A stretch of 19,718 bases of DNA from an uncultured Prevotella sp. (lineage in GTDB: Bacteria; Bacteroidota; Bacteroidia; Bacteroidales; Bacteroidaceae): contig CAKQXI010000036.1 in assembly GCA_934281565.1 (NCBI GenBank), positions 1-19,718 on the forward strand, written 5' to 3'. A program made the translations under genes and the position numbers. Shown one piece after another: positions 1-7,256 of the stretch; the stretch's first letter is position 1, and the number at the start of each line of letters is the position of its first letter. The notes below the pieces were generated by a model. That model ran no database searches, had not been told where the DNA came from, and worked only from the letters and a program-made list of their open reading frames with translations.

Positions 1-2
1 TC

Positions 3-1505
3 AGCAAGACAAATCTCTCTATTGACGAACGCAAACAGGTGTCTGGTGTAAAAGCTGCCTCTGCCGACTTGCAGGTCCTTGATGGCGAAATGCTCTGTGC
101 GACAAACTATCAATTGTCAAGTGTTTTTAGCGAAAAGAAGATGACTCTGTATGGTTTGCCACAATACGATATGATTGTTATTGAGGAAGCTTCTCAGGCA
201 TTTTTGACAACAATTGTTGCATTCAAGCAATTAGGTATAGACTGCATGATTGTTGGCGACCCTATGCAGTTGCCTCCTATTGTAAGACTCAATAATCCAC
301 AATACAAATCGTGGAATGTCTCAAGCCAAGTAGAAGGTTTGAAGACGGTGGCATTAGGCTCACATATGAAATCGTATCGTATTGTTACCACATTCCGTCT
401 AACAAAACGTTCTGCAGCTTTGACTAAATACTTCTACGGGAACCGTTTTGTGTCAGTAAAACAGGACTATTTAGATTTTACTGATGCAAATAGCCCTCTT
501 TTCCCATCTGAGGGAGGGTGCCTGTATCATTGCACATACGATGTGCGCAATGGAGTGTATTCCGATAAAGCGGATTCTATTATACGCAATGTGATTGATA
601 TAATGGAGAGGTGTTATCCAATACGTTCGTTGGCGATTATCACTCCATTTCGTGATTCTGTGAAAGAACTTCAAAAGCGATTTTGTACATCTAACATAGA
701 ATTGGATATAACAATTGAAACAATAGACCGCATCCAAGGAATGACGGTCGACTATGCTATTCTCTATATTCCTGGACGTAATCCAGGCTTTGCGCTCGAG
801 GATTGCCGCTTCAATGTGGCAACAAGTCGTTCGCTTAGCACAACACTTATTATCTCTGACATTCCGTTAAGTGAGTTCCATACAGTTTCACCAACTGTCT
901 TGAAATTCATTCATAATTGCGATAGATATGATGGTGGAGTTCGAGTCATTACAAGTGACAGTCTTGATGAAATGCCAATCTCAGAGTCAAACAAAACGGT
1001 AGTGAAACCGGCTAATCCGAAAAATGCAGTTCCAACAATAGGTGTAAAAGTAGCTGGCAAGATTGATTTGTCAAAGTTTGAATGCAAGAAAAAGGTACTG
1101 AGTTCTGATAAAAAGAACTTCTATATCGTTGATACGAACATCTTTGTAAACTGTCCAGATATTCTCGGTAAAATCGATAAAAAATATCCTATTATTCTTT
1201 CCGCAAAGGTAACAGATGAACTTGACAAAATGAAGATAAAGTTGAATGATGAGTATAAACGTAATGCGGAAAAAGCACTTCGTAATCTCAATAATGAGAC
1301 ACGACATGAGATCATTTATGAGTTTGCCGACACATCTTTATTGCCAGATGATTTTGATAAGCGTTCGCCAGACAATATGATTCTTTCTGTTGCTTTAAAA
1401 TACAGAGATGAGAATCCCATTGTGTTGACATCAGATAATGGCTTGCAGTTGAAATCAAAAGCCTTAGGTATATCCACGATAAGTCTAAAAAGTTTCTTTA
1501 AATGA
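3..1505 (+). CDS. Superfamily 1 DNA/RNA helicase with C-terminal PIN nuclease domain (5' end outside window)
   Basis: The frame is open from the window edge, so the N-terminus, including the Walker A motif, is missing. A GTG at 39 is only an internal codon. Visible helicase motifs are a Walker B-like IEEAS (about 180-195), motif III GDPMQLPP (about 255-278), and motifs V-VI, with IDRIQGM near 724-741 and FNVATSRS near 810-833. These fit the UPF1/AAA_12 type of SF1 helicase. From about 1110 a PIN-like ribonuclease domain follows. It has a full acidic set: Asp of VDTN (1131-1133), Glu of TDELDK (1218-1220), Asp of SPDN (1371-1373) and Asp of TSDNG (1434-1436). The likely job is ATP-driven unwinding coupled to RNA cleavage; substrate unknown. 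The stop overlaps the next start by 4 bp (ATGA), so the two were probably translationally coupled. The helicase and PIN calls are firm; a defence role is inferred from the neighbourhood. Confidence 0.88.
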   Translation, partial: SKTNLSIDERKQVSGVKAASADLQVLDGEMLCATNYQLSSVFSEKKMTLYGLPQYDMIVIEEASQAFLTTIVAFKQLGIDCMIVGDPMQLPPIVRLNNPQYKSWNVSSQVEGLKTVALGSHMKSYRIVTTFRLTKRSAALTKYFYGNRFVSVKQDYLDFTDANSPLFPSEGGCLYHCTYDVRNGVYSDKADSIIRNVIDIMERCYPIRSLAIITPFRDSVKELQKRFCTSNIELDITIETIDRIQGMTVDYAILYIPGRNPGFALEDCRFNVATSRSLSTTLIISDIPLSEFHTVSPTVLKFIHNCDRYDGGVRVITSDSLDEMPISESNKTVVKPANPKNAVPTIGVKVAGKIDLSKFECKKKVLSSDKKNFYIVDTNIFVNCPDILGKIDKKYPIILSAKVTDELDKMKIKLNDEYKRNAEKALRNLNNETRHEIIYEFADTSLLPDDFDKRSPDNMILSVALKYRDENPIVLTSDNGLQLKSKALGISTISLKSFFK

Positions 1506-1735
1506 TAATAACCATGTTCGAACAAGAACTACAACAATATCTTCTTCGTGAATATCCACAGGAGAATGCACGATGTGAATGGAAAGAGTTCAAAAACCTG
1601 AAGAACTCTTTCTGTGGTGACGGGAAAGACGATGTTATCTCGTATGTGTCTGCCATTGCCAATATGGAGGGTGGACATCTGATAATAGGCGTAAAGGATA
1701 AAACGCGAAGTCAAGTGATTCTATTGGCAAAATAG
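1502..1735 (+). pseudogene. Truncated Schlafen/AlbA_2 (divergent AAA_4) domain gene remnant
   Basis: The 77-residue product has the start of an AlbA_2/Schlafen-type ATP-binding domain: CEWKEFKN near residues 25-32, DDVISYVSAIANMEGGHLI near 43-61, then IGVKD. The family normally continues for at least another 50 residues of this domain, and usually several hundred in all. Here the reading ends shortly after KDKT with an unrelated tail, and the stop codon abuts a perfect hairpin. The start overlaps the helicase stop by 4 bp; an ATG at 1514 is an alternative. The likely history is deletion of the 3' part. A short functional peptide cannot be excluded, but the incomplete domain argues for a remnant. 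Confidence 0.6.
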
Positions 1736-1736
1736 G

Positions 1737-1780
1737 CAGAATTGGCATTCCTCATTTCGGGAATGCCAATTCTGTTTTAT
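1737..1780. terminator. Hairpin terminator between convergent genes
   Basis: A perfect 15-bp inverted repeat (arms 1737-1751 and 1760-1774) encloses an 8-nt loop and is followed on the plus strand by TTTTAT. It lies between the truncated AlbA_2 gene (+) and the stop of the DUF4143 ATPase (-), so it probably serves both. The T run is clearer for the plus strand. Confidence 0.8.
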
Positions 1781-3114
1781 AGGAATGGGGTCATATAGAC
1801 TGGTAATAGAAGGGTTTGACCATCCTTCTTCATGTCCTTTGTATATATAAGGTATCTTTTGTCAATACGGTCTGAATACTTGGTGCAAAATTCATCAAGC
1901 GACTTATGGCTATTATAGCCGGAAGACTTCACTTCTATTGGACAAACCTTTTTCCCCCTGGAAAGTAAGAAATCTATCTCATAATTCTTATGACTTGTTG
2001 CATGAGGGAAAGTATAATAATAAAGTTTGTTACCTGAAGCTGTCAACATTTGTGCCACAAGATTCTCATATACATAGCCTAAATCACTACTCAGCTTATC
2101 GCTCAACAGTTTGTCGTAGATAATATTTTCTGTGTGGTCTTTGTCCCAAAAAGCCAAAGTGATAAACAAGCCTGTGTCACTTGTAAACATCTTGTAGAAA
2201 TTGCCATCGCTATGAAGAGCAAAACCTACGCTCGGATCATTGGCATGATAAGCAAAGTTAACCACCATACTATCTTTCATCTCCTCCAATATCCCCATCA
2301 CGTTCTTTCGTTCCGAATCATCAAGTACACTTGCCACTTGATAGCGAGAGGCATTATTGTTCAACTGTGCTGGTATATTGGCGTAGAGTTTTGCTGCACG
2401 TCCGCTGGCATCTATCTTGCGAAAGTCGTCCAAGTACAGTTCGATGATTTCTCTCTTTACTGCATCCGTCTTGCTGAGATTGTTCGTTTCCAAGTATTCA
2501 TTTATTGCTTGTGGCATACCTCCAACAAGCATGTAGAGGCGGAGGCGTCGCATCGCATCTCTGTGAGCTGCTTCCAAAGAGATTCTTGCTTCATAAAACT
2601 GTTTCAATAAAGGGTATGTGGCAGTGTCGCCCAATGCCCAGCAAAACTCTTCATAGTCCATAGGAAACATTTCCAAACGAGTTTCCTCACTTGGGATGAT
2701 AATGTTTTCTATGTTCTTTTTGATGCTGATGAGCGAGCCTGTCTCAATGTAATCATATCTACCATCAGCTACTAAATGCTTAATCGCCTGGCGTGCCTTA
2801 GGGCATAGCTGAACTTCATCGAAAATAATGACCGACTTTCGCCGTTCCAAGACCACTTGGTAAATGGATTGAAGACGAAGGAAGATAAAATCAAGGTTCA
2901 TCAAGTCGTCAAAGAGACCCGTAACAACTTTTGATGCTTTGGAGAAATCTACCAATATATAACTGCTGTACTCTCGCTCTGCGAAAGTACGTACGATTGT
3001 AGATTTTCCAATACGCCTTGCACCCTTAATCAAGAGAGCTGATTTGCCTTGACGTTCTTGTTTCCACGCAAGCATTTTATCGTAAATTTTTCTTTTAAAT
3101 ACAATGTTTGCCAT
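1777..3114 (-). CDS. AAA_14 ATPase with C-terminal DUF4143 nuclease-like domain
   Basis: The 445-residue protein has Walker A GARRIGKST at residues 31-39, Walker B SVIIFDE ending at D99-E100, and a GSL sensor motif near 126-128. The C-terminal DUF4143 region resembles a PD-(D/E)XK nuclease fold: E350 in YVYENL, E379/D381 in YEIDF, and E394-V-K396 in PIEVKSS. This is the full usual length for the family, which is abundant and poorly understood in Bacteroidetes. The start at 3114 fits a promoter whose -7 box lies 20 nt upstream, giving a very short leader. The gene stands alone on the minus strand, converging on the hairpin at 1737-1774. Its upstream region is a four-copy 33-bp array that supplies the -33 element. 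Family assignment is sure; function is not established, although defence and toxin-like roles have been suggested for relatives. Confidence 0.9.
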   Translation of the reverse strand: MANIVFKRKIYDKMLAWKQERQGKSALLIKGARRIGKSTIVRTFAEREYSSYILVDFSKASKVVTGLFDDLMNLDFIFLRLQSIYQVVLERRKSVIIFDEVQLCPKARQAIKHLVADGRYDYIETGSLISIKKNIENIIIPSEETRLEMFPMDYEEFCWALGDTATYPLLKQFYEARISLEAAHRDAMRRLRLYMLVGGMPQAINEYLETNNLSKTDAVKREIIELYLDDFRKIDASGRAAKLYANIPAQLNNNASRYQVASVLDDSERKNVMGILEEMKDSMVVNFAYHANDPSVGFALHSDGNFYKMFTSDTGLFITLAFWDKDHTENIIYDKLLSDKLSSDLGYVYENLVAQMLTASGNKLYYYTFPHATSHKNYEIDFLLSRGKKVCPIEVKSSGYNSHKSLDEFCTKYSDRIDKRYLIYTKDMKKDGQTLLLPVYMTPFL

Positions 3115-3133
3115 AACTGTCTGATTTTGAGTG

Positions 3134-3165
3134 CAAAGATATATAAAAAATCCAGATTCCCCAAA
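3134..3165 (-). promoter_or_regulatory. Bacteroidetes-type promoter of the first DUF4143 ATPase
   Basis: On the minus strand there is TTTG (plus 3162-3165), a 20-nt spacer and TATCTTTG (plus 3134-3141). This matches the TTTG-N19-21-TAnnTTTG consensus. The -33 element lies inside the gene-proximal copy of the 33-bp tandem repeat. Confidence 0.75.
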
Positions 3166-3273
3166 TGTTTTTGTTTGAAATGTTCCAAATTCCCCAAATG
3201 TTTTTGCTTGAAATGTTCCAAATTCCTCAAATGTTTTGCTTGAAATGTTCCAGATTCCCCAAATGTTTGCTTG
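3152..3273. repeat. Four-copy 33-bp tandem direct repeat upstream of a DUF4143 ATPase
   Basis: Units begin at 3152, 3185, 3218 and 3250. The first two are 33 bp, the third 32 bp (one T fewer), and the fourth is partial. They differ by only one or two bases each. The conserved core CAAATG recurs at 3162, 3195, 3228 and 3260. There is no spacer between units, so this is not a CRISPR array. Because 33 bp is 11 codons, the minus strand reads as an open 11-residue repeat, which explains a spurious reading frame across it. The array runs into the promoter of the ATPase, so the copies may be operators. Confidence 0.85.
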
Positions 3274-3298
3274 TCGCCACTATCAATCACAAGATTGG

Positions 3299-3352
3299 AT
3301 TCAAGAAATAAGGGCTTACTCCATCGATGGGATAAGCCCTTATTTCTTGAAT
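3299..3352. terminator. Hairpin terminator downstream of the flavoprotein gene
   Basis: Perfect 20-bp arms (3299-3318 and 3333-3352) enclose a 14-nt loop with a self-complementary centre. The outer end of the stem touches the TAA stop of the minus-strand flavoprotein gene. It separates that gene from the repeat/promoter region of the ATPase downstream. The U-rich part lies in the stem rather than in a clean trailing run. Confidence 0.75.
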
Positions 3353-4632
3353 TAATTTACAATATGTTGCCCCACAATATACCCTGTGGTCCAGGCAGCT
3401 TGCAGGTTGAAGCCTCCTGTGATGGCATCGATGTCTAACACCTCACCGGCGAAGAAGAGGTGAGGGCATACTTTGCTCTCTAAGGTATGGAGGTCGATGT
3501 TGCTGAGGCTGATTCCACCGCAGGTTACAAATTCTTCTTTGTGCGCTCCTTTTCCATTTACTTGATACTGGTCATTGGTCAAGGTTTCTATCAAGAGATT
3601 GCAGCCTTTCTTTCCCATTTCGCCCCATCGCTTCTCTGGGGCAAATCCCATTTTTTGGATAAGGAAGAGCCAGAGGCGAGAGGGGAGATTATACGGACGA
3701 ATGCTGGCAAGCTGTTTTTGCGGATTGGCAGCGATGATGCCCTGAGTGTTTTCCTCTACGAGAGAGCGATTGCTCTCATTGACCCAATTGACGGCTATCT
3801 TTACTTGGTAATTGTTTTCATGCAGATAGTGGGCGGCATGGGATGACAACTTCAGGATGGCTGGTCCGCTCATGCCCCAATGGGTAATAAGCAATGGTCC
3901 TTGTGTCTTAAACTTAGTGCCAGGCATGGAGGTCATTACGGGTGCTACCACCGTACCCATCAACTCCTTGAAAGCCTTGTCGGCGATATTAAAGGTGAAG
4001 AGTGATGGGATGGGGTGCTCTATCGCATGACCTAAGTCTGCGAGATGTTGGTAGTGCTCAATGCGAGGATGACCGCCAGTTGTGATTGCCACACGGTCGA
4101 AGACCATTTGCTTTTGTTCTTGAGCTTGTGAACTCTTGGCAGTATGGATGCTGCTTTGCGAAACCTTGAAATGGAGCAGGAGTGATTCGTCTTCTTGCTG
4201 GGTAATGGCTGTGAGACAATGTCCAGTCTTGATATTCACGCCCAATGACTTAGCCGTGTTCACCAAACAGTTGATGATGCTATGTGAGTTTTGCGATTGG
4301 GGAAAAACGCATTGATCTTCTTGAGTAACCAATGGTACACCGTTCTCCTCAAACCATTTGAAGGCATGGTTGTAATCGAATCGCTTGAAGAGTCGTTTCA
4401 TGAGTTTATGACCACGAGGGTAAGCTTGCTTCAGGTCGGCTATCTCATCAAATGAGTTGGTGAGGTTGCATCTTCCTCCACCTGTGATTTCTACCTTGGC
4501 AAGCACCTTCTGGTTCTTCTCAAAGATGGTGATGTCGGCATGAGGTGCCTTTTGCTTGGCAGCTATGGCAGCGAAGAAGCCCGCTGCTCCTCCTCCGATT
4601 ATGGCGATATGTAATGTGTTGGTGTTGGGCAT
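3352..4632 (-). CDS. HI0933/BaiN-family NAD(P)/FAD-dependent oxidoreductase
   Basis: The 426-residue flavoprotein starts with a classic dinucleotide-binding strand, with GGGAAG at residues 13-18. It carries the family signature GGGRCNLTN at 51-59 and the C-terminal FAD-binding GEVLDIDAITGGF block near 397-409. Length and motifs fit the HI0933-like family (COG2081), cytosolic FAD enzymes annotated as aminoacetone oxidases or BaiN-like reductases. The true substrate in this lineage is unknown. The ATG lies 3 bp after the stop of the upstream DUF4143 ATPase, so the two are probably cotranscribed, and a strong hairpin follows. The gene looks like a housekeeping gene beside accessory ones; its codon use appears more GC-rich than the operon at 10875-17620. 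Confidence 0.93.
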   Translation of the reverse strand: MPNTNTLHIAIIGGGAAGFFAAIAAKQKAPHADITIFEKNQKVLAKVEITGGGRCNLTNSFDEIADLKQAYPRGHKLMKRLFKRFDYNHAFKWFEENGVPLVTQEDQCVFPQSQNSHSIINCLVNTAKSLGVNIKTGHCLTAITQQEDESLLLHFKVSQSSIHTAKSSQAQEQKQMVFDRVAITTGGHPRIEHYQHLADLGHAIEHPIPSLFTFNIADKAFKELMGTVVAPVMTSMPGTKFKTQGPLLITHWGMSGPAILKLSSHAAHYLHENNYQVKIAVNWVNESNRSLVEENTQGIIAANPQKQLASIRPYNLPSRLWLFLIQKMGFAPEKRWGEMGKKGCNLLIETLTNDQYQVNGKGAHKEEFVTCGGISLSNIDLHTLESKVCPHLFFAGEVLDIDAITGGFNLQAAWTTGYIVGQHIVN

Positions 4633-4635
4633 ATG

Positions 4636-5979
4636 TTATACAATTTCTAATATTTTGTCCAATACTCCTATGTAATAGAAAGGAAGATTGATGAGACGGA
4701 ATGGATGACCGGTTGGGGATACAAGCTCATCTATGCTATGTTCACCTGGCCAGATGCGGATTGCTATATCTGGTGCATCGGCTTGCGACATGAAAGAGTG
4801 GAGCGAGCGAAGATGGGCATTGGTGCCTGACTTGACCTCTATGGGAAGAATCTTTGCTTGATGCTGCCATACGAAATCAACCTCTGCAGAAGACCCTTTC
4901 TTGTCTCTTACCCAGAAATATTGCTCATTTCGGAAGTTACGATCCAAGACGATGCGCAGTTCTTGGGCTACGATTTGTTCAGCAGCATGGCCTTTCCAAA
5001 CGTCTAAGAGCGAGCTGTTTTGTAGATACTCAGTCTGAATATCTACCGAAAAGTTCATGATGCCTGTATCAACCCAAACCAGTTTCGGTTGTCTTGTCAG
5101 CGCAGGAACTGCTGGGGCTTTTACTGCCGTGACAGGGTAATCCAAGTTGAGCAAGAAGGCTTTCTGCATCACTTCCAATGCCTCATGCACTTCTTTGCTG
5201 CTATAATTGCTGCCACCAAATCGAGCAAAAGTGATGGTTTGTCCGGCTTCTGCCCATCCATGGGTTAGCAAGTGGCGTATCACTCTCACTTGGTTATCAT
5301 TGCGTGCATACTTTTCTACATCTTCATTGTAGCCATCGAGCAGGGAACGATAGATAGGGGCGAGGCGCACAAGATCTTTATGCTTTACATACGAAACAAT
5401 GGCTTCTGGCATACCCCCTATCAGTGTATAGCGGTTGAAATGCTCCATCAACATCTCGTGGTACAAAGGTGAGACCTTCACCTCTTTTACCATTTTCACC
5501 AATTCTTCTTCACCTATCGCATTGAGGTATTCTAAGAATGAACATGGTCGTAGGGATAGGTATTCCACTCTTCCTACAGGGAAAGAGATTCTTTGCTTGA
5601 TGAGGGTTTGAAGTCTTGAACCGGCAGCAATGATATGAAGCCATGGCAACTCTTCATAGAAGTATCTCAGTAAACCAACAGCTCTTGGTTCGTTTTGGAT
5701 TTCATCTATGAAGAGAAGGGTGCGTTTCTTCTCATTTACCTTTACTTTCTTTTGTAGGCAGATATATTGAAAGATTTCTTTCACATCATCTGAGCGGGTG
5801 AATATTACAGCGTCGGTGCTATGCTCAAGGTTTAGTTTGAGATAAACATCGTATTGTTTGCCAAATTCGTCCACTAAGGTTGTCTTTCCTACCTGTCTTG
5901 CTCCTCGTAATACGAGTGGTTTTCTGTTATCTTGTTCGCTCCATTTCTGAAGTTCCTCTATTAATTGCCTATATATCAT
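4636..5979 (-). CDS. AAA_14 ATPase with C-terminal DUF4143 domain (second copy in window)
   Basis: I chose the ATG at 5977-5979 (447 residues), not the in-frame ATG at 6013-6015, because a -7 box (6005-6012) overlaps the upstream codons. From this start, Walker A GARQVGKTT is at residues 26-34, Walker B LLFIDEIQ has D92-E93, and a GSR sensor lies near 120-122. The DUF4143 end carries E366/D368 in SAEVDF and E381-V-K383 in PIEVKSG, a PD-(D/E)XK-like acidic set. It belongs to the same family as the 1777-3114 gene but is clearly divergent (GARQVGKTT against GARRIGKST), so this is not a recent duplication. The flavoprotein gene follows after 3 bp. Four direct repeats of about 33-bp period lie upstream. 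Role unknown; an accessory or defence-linked ATPase is likely. Confidence 0.9.
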   Translation of the reverse strand: MIYRQLIEELQKWSEQDNRKPLVLRGARQVGKTTLVDEFGKQYDVYLKLNLEHSTDAVIFTRSDDVKEIFQYICLQKKVKVNEKKRTLLFIDEIQNEPRAVGLLRYFYEELPWLHIIAAGSRLQTLIKQRISFPVGRVEYLSLRPCSFLEYLNAIGEEELVKMVKEVKVSPLYHEMLMEHFNRYTLIGGMPEAIVSYVKHKDLVRLAPIYRSLLDGYNEDVEKYARNDNQVRVIRHLLTHGWAEAGQTITFARFGGSNYSSKEVHEALEVMQKAFLLNLDYPVTAVKAPAVPALTRQPKLVWVDTGIMNFSVDIQTEYLQNSSLLDVWKGHAAEQIVAQELRIVLDRNFRNEQYFWVRDKKGSSAEVDFVWQHQAKILPIEVKSGTNAHLRSLHSFMSQADAPDIAIRIWPGEHSIDELVSPTGHPFRLINLPFYYIGVLDKILEIV

Positions 5980-6004
5980 ACCTTCTGTCTTTAAAAATAC
6001 TTTG

Positions 6005-6039
6005 CAAAAATACATTTTTTTTCTTAAATCATAGGCAAA
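6005..6039 (-). promoter_or_regulatory. Probable promoter of the second DUF4143 ATPase
   Basis: The minus strand reads TATTTTTG at plus 6005-6012, fitting the -7 consensus TAnnTTTG, 25 nt before the chosen ATG. The nearest -33-like TTTG is at plus 6036-6039, inside the gene-proximal repeat. The spacer is 23 nt, longer than ideal, so the -33 call is weak. Confidence 0.5.
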
Positions 6040-6139
6040 TATATAGTAAAATTATCCTAAAACATAGGCAAGAATACATAAATAATTCCTAAAACATGGG
6101 CAAGAAGTAAAAGAAAATGACCTAAAAGATAGGCAAGAA
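6023..6139. repeat. Four-copy interspersed direct repeat (period about 33 bp) upstream of a DUF4143 ATPase
   Basis: The core motif is CCTAAAACATAGGCAAGAA, at 6056-6074, 6088-6106 (one change) and 6121-6139 (one change), with a more diverged copy at 6023-6038. The ATRGGCAA block recurs at 6031, 6064, 6096 and 6129, so the period is 33, 32 and 33 bp. The 13-14 bp between cores is not conserved, unlike the contiguous array at 3152-3273. Spacers this short and so few copies rule out CRISPR. The array lies directly upstream of the ATPase promoter. Confidence 0.8.
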
Positions 6140-6383
6140 TTGCGTAGTATGTTATGTCATTGATTTTTTTGTTTGTAAACTGGGGATATCAGTGTTGAAA
6201 TATCCTCTGCTTCTTGTTAATAAATGTTGTAGTATTTGCGTATTCTATCAATAAGGCTTTTCGATTGACAGTGGGCTTGGCGATTGTCCTTGGTTTGCTT
6301 ATCTTGGTGGGTTGTTTCATGGAATCGGATTTGCTCATTTAAGGGTCTCAACCGTGTAGGTCAATTATTTTTTGCATAGAAAG
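6140..6383. other. Intergenic region between divergent ATPase and McrBC promoters
   Basis: No recognisable gene. A plus-strand stretch at 6214-6342 can be read as 42 codons from a TTG, with a hydrophobic segment (VGLAIVLGLLILVG) resembling one transmembrane helix. It has no ATG at its start and no convincing promoter or ribosome site. It may be a decayed membrane-protein fragment or chance. Confidence 0.3.
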
Positions 6384-6415
6384 CTTGCGCATTTGCTTGA
6401 AAATTTATACTTTTG
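6384..6415 (+). promoter_or_regulatory. Probable promoter of the McrBC locus
   Basis: TACTTTTG at 6408-6415 matches the -7 consensus TAnnTTTG. A CTTG at 6384-6387 lies 20 nt upstream as a partial -33 match. The first plausible ATG of the locus is about 50 nt downstream. Confidence 0.55.
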
Positions 6416-6464
6416 TGCTTTACTTATCATGTTCCACTAATGGTTGAAATTTAATTTGAGCGAT

Positions 6465-7256
6465 ATGCAATATACAGTAACAAAAAATGGCAAGGAATTT
6501 GACGGTGGTGATATTGCTATTACTACAGAGATGTGGTATGGATTCTTGAAGCAAGAAAAGGCGAAGCTCTATATGGATGCTCTGATTGCTTTCTTGCGTG
6601 AACCTAATCATAAAAGCTCTTGCTATCTTGTAGGTAAGAAGTATGGTAAAGACCCACAGCACTTTAATGCTAAAATGACAAATTTAGGCAAATGGGTGAA
6701 CTCGCAATTGGATGATTTCTCAATGATAGGAGCCGATGGCGAGCGAACTTATTGGGCTATACCTATGCGATATGGTTGGGATACAAAGAAAGGCTTTGTT
6801 TGGCAATTGCGTGATGAACTTGTTGAGGCTTTGCAAAAATTGTTGTTGGAGGGACTTATAGACGACTTTAGGGATGGCAATGGTTATCCTGTTTCTGATG
6901 AGACCTATAAATGGAAGTTGTTGCAAGAGTGTGATGGAAAGTCGAATGTCGAAATTGCAAAGGCTTTAAGAAGTCAGAACATTGTTGACAATCCACGTGT
7001 AGATAGTGTGCTCAAATATTTATGGGAAAACAAACTGGATAGCTTCAACACATGTATTGGTAATCTTTTTGATGAAAGTGAATCTTTAAATGCTAGAATA
7101 GCAAAATATAAGGAAACTATGCGTGATCTGTGTCCGCAAGAATGGAATAATAGTGCTAACGATGAGCGTACAGCCGCAGCATTTGTTACTTGTCGATTTC
7201 CGCAAAAGTATACTTTCTATAAAGAGGAGGTATATAGCGTAATATGCAGCTTTTAG
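6465..7256 (+). CDS. N-terminal part of an McrB-like protein, separated from the GTPase part by a frameshift
   Basis: I start at the ATG at 6465; a TTG at 6444 is the other option. The product has no ATPase motif. It has a region with CYLVGKKYGKDPQHFNAKM and NLGKWV, then RTYWAIPM and KGFVWQLRDELVEALQ. From memory, this pattern resembles the amino-terminal region of some McrB-like and HNH-type proteins of gut bacteria, probably for DNA or target recognition. The C-terminal RFPQKYTFYKEEVY typically continues into a block of the form CxxLGI, which is exactly what the next frame supplies. The two frames overlap by 13 bp, and one extra T in the TTTT run at 7251-7254 would join them into about 718 residues. 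So this is likely half of a broken, phase-variable or recoded gene, not an independent protein. The frameshift reading is a strong inference; the domain function is uncertain. Confidence 0.65.
   Translation: MQYTVTKNGKEFDGGDIAITTEMWYGFLKQEKAKLYMDALIAFLREPNHKSSCYLVGKKYGKDPQHFNAKMTNLGKWVNSQLDDFSMIGADGERTYWAIPMRYGWDTKKGFVWQLRDELVEALQKLLLEGLIDDFRDGNGYPVSDETYKWKLLQECDGKSNVEIAKALRSQNIVDNPRVDSVLKYLWENKLDSFNTCIGNLFDESESLNARIAKYKETMRDLCPQEWNNSANDERTAAAFVTCRFPQKYTFYKEEVYSVICSF

Noticed and set aside
2134..2610. 158-codon plus-strand frame inside the first DUF4143 ATPase
   Set aside because: Antisense to a full-length gene with intact motifs; no family features.
3152..3273. Possible CRISPR array
   Set aside because: The units are contiguous with no spacers, the copy number is four, and no cas genes are near.
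3030..3290. Repetitive 86-codon minus-strand frame through the repeats
   Set aside because: It is open only because 33 bp is a multiple of three; it overlaps the promoter and the ATPase start in another frame.
6023..6139. Possible CRISPR array with 19-bp repeats
   Set aside because: Intervening sequences are only 13-14 bp and there are no cas genes; promoter-linked direct repeats explain it better.
6214..6342. Small hydrophobic protein
   Set aside because: No ATG, no clear promoter or ribosome site, and only one hydrophobic segment as support; kept only as a note on the gap.
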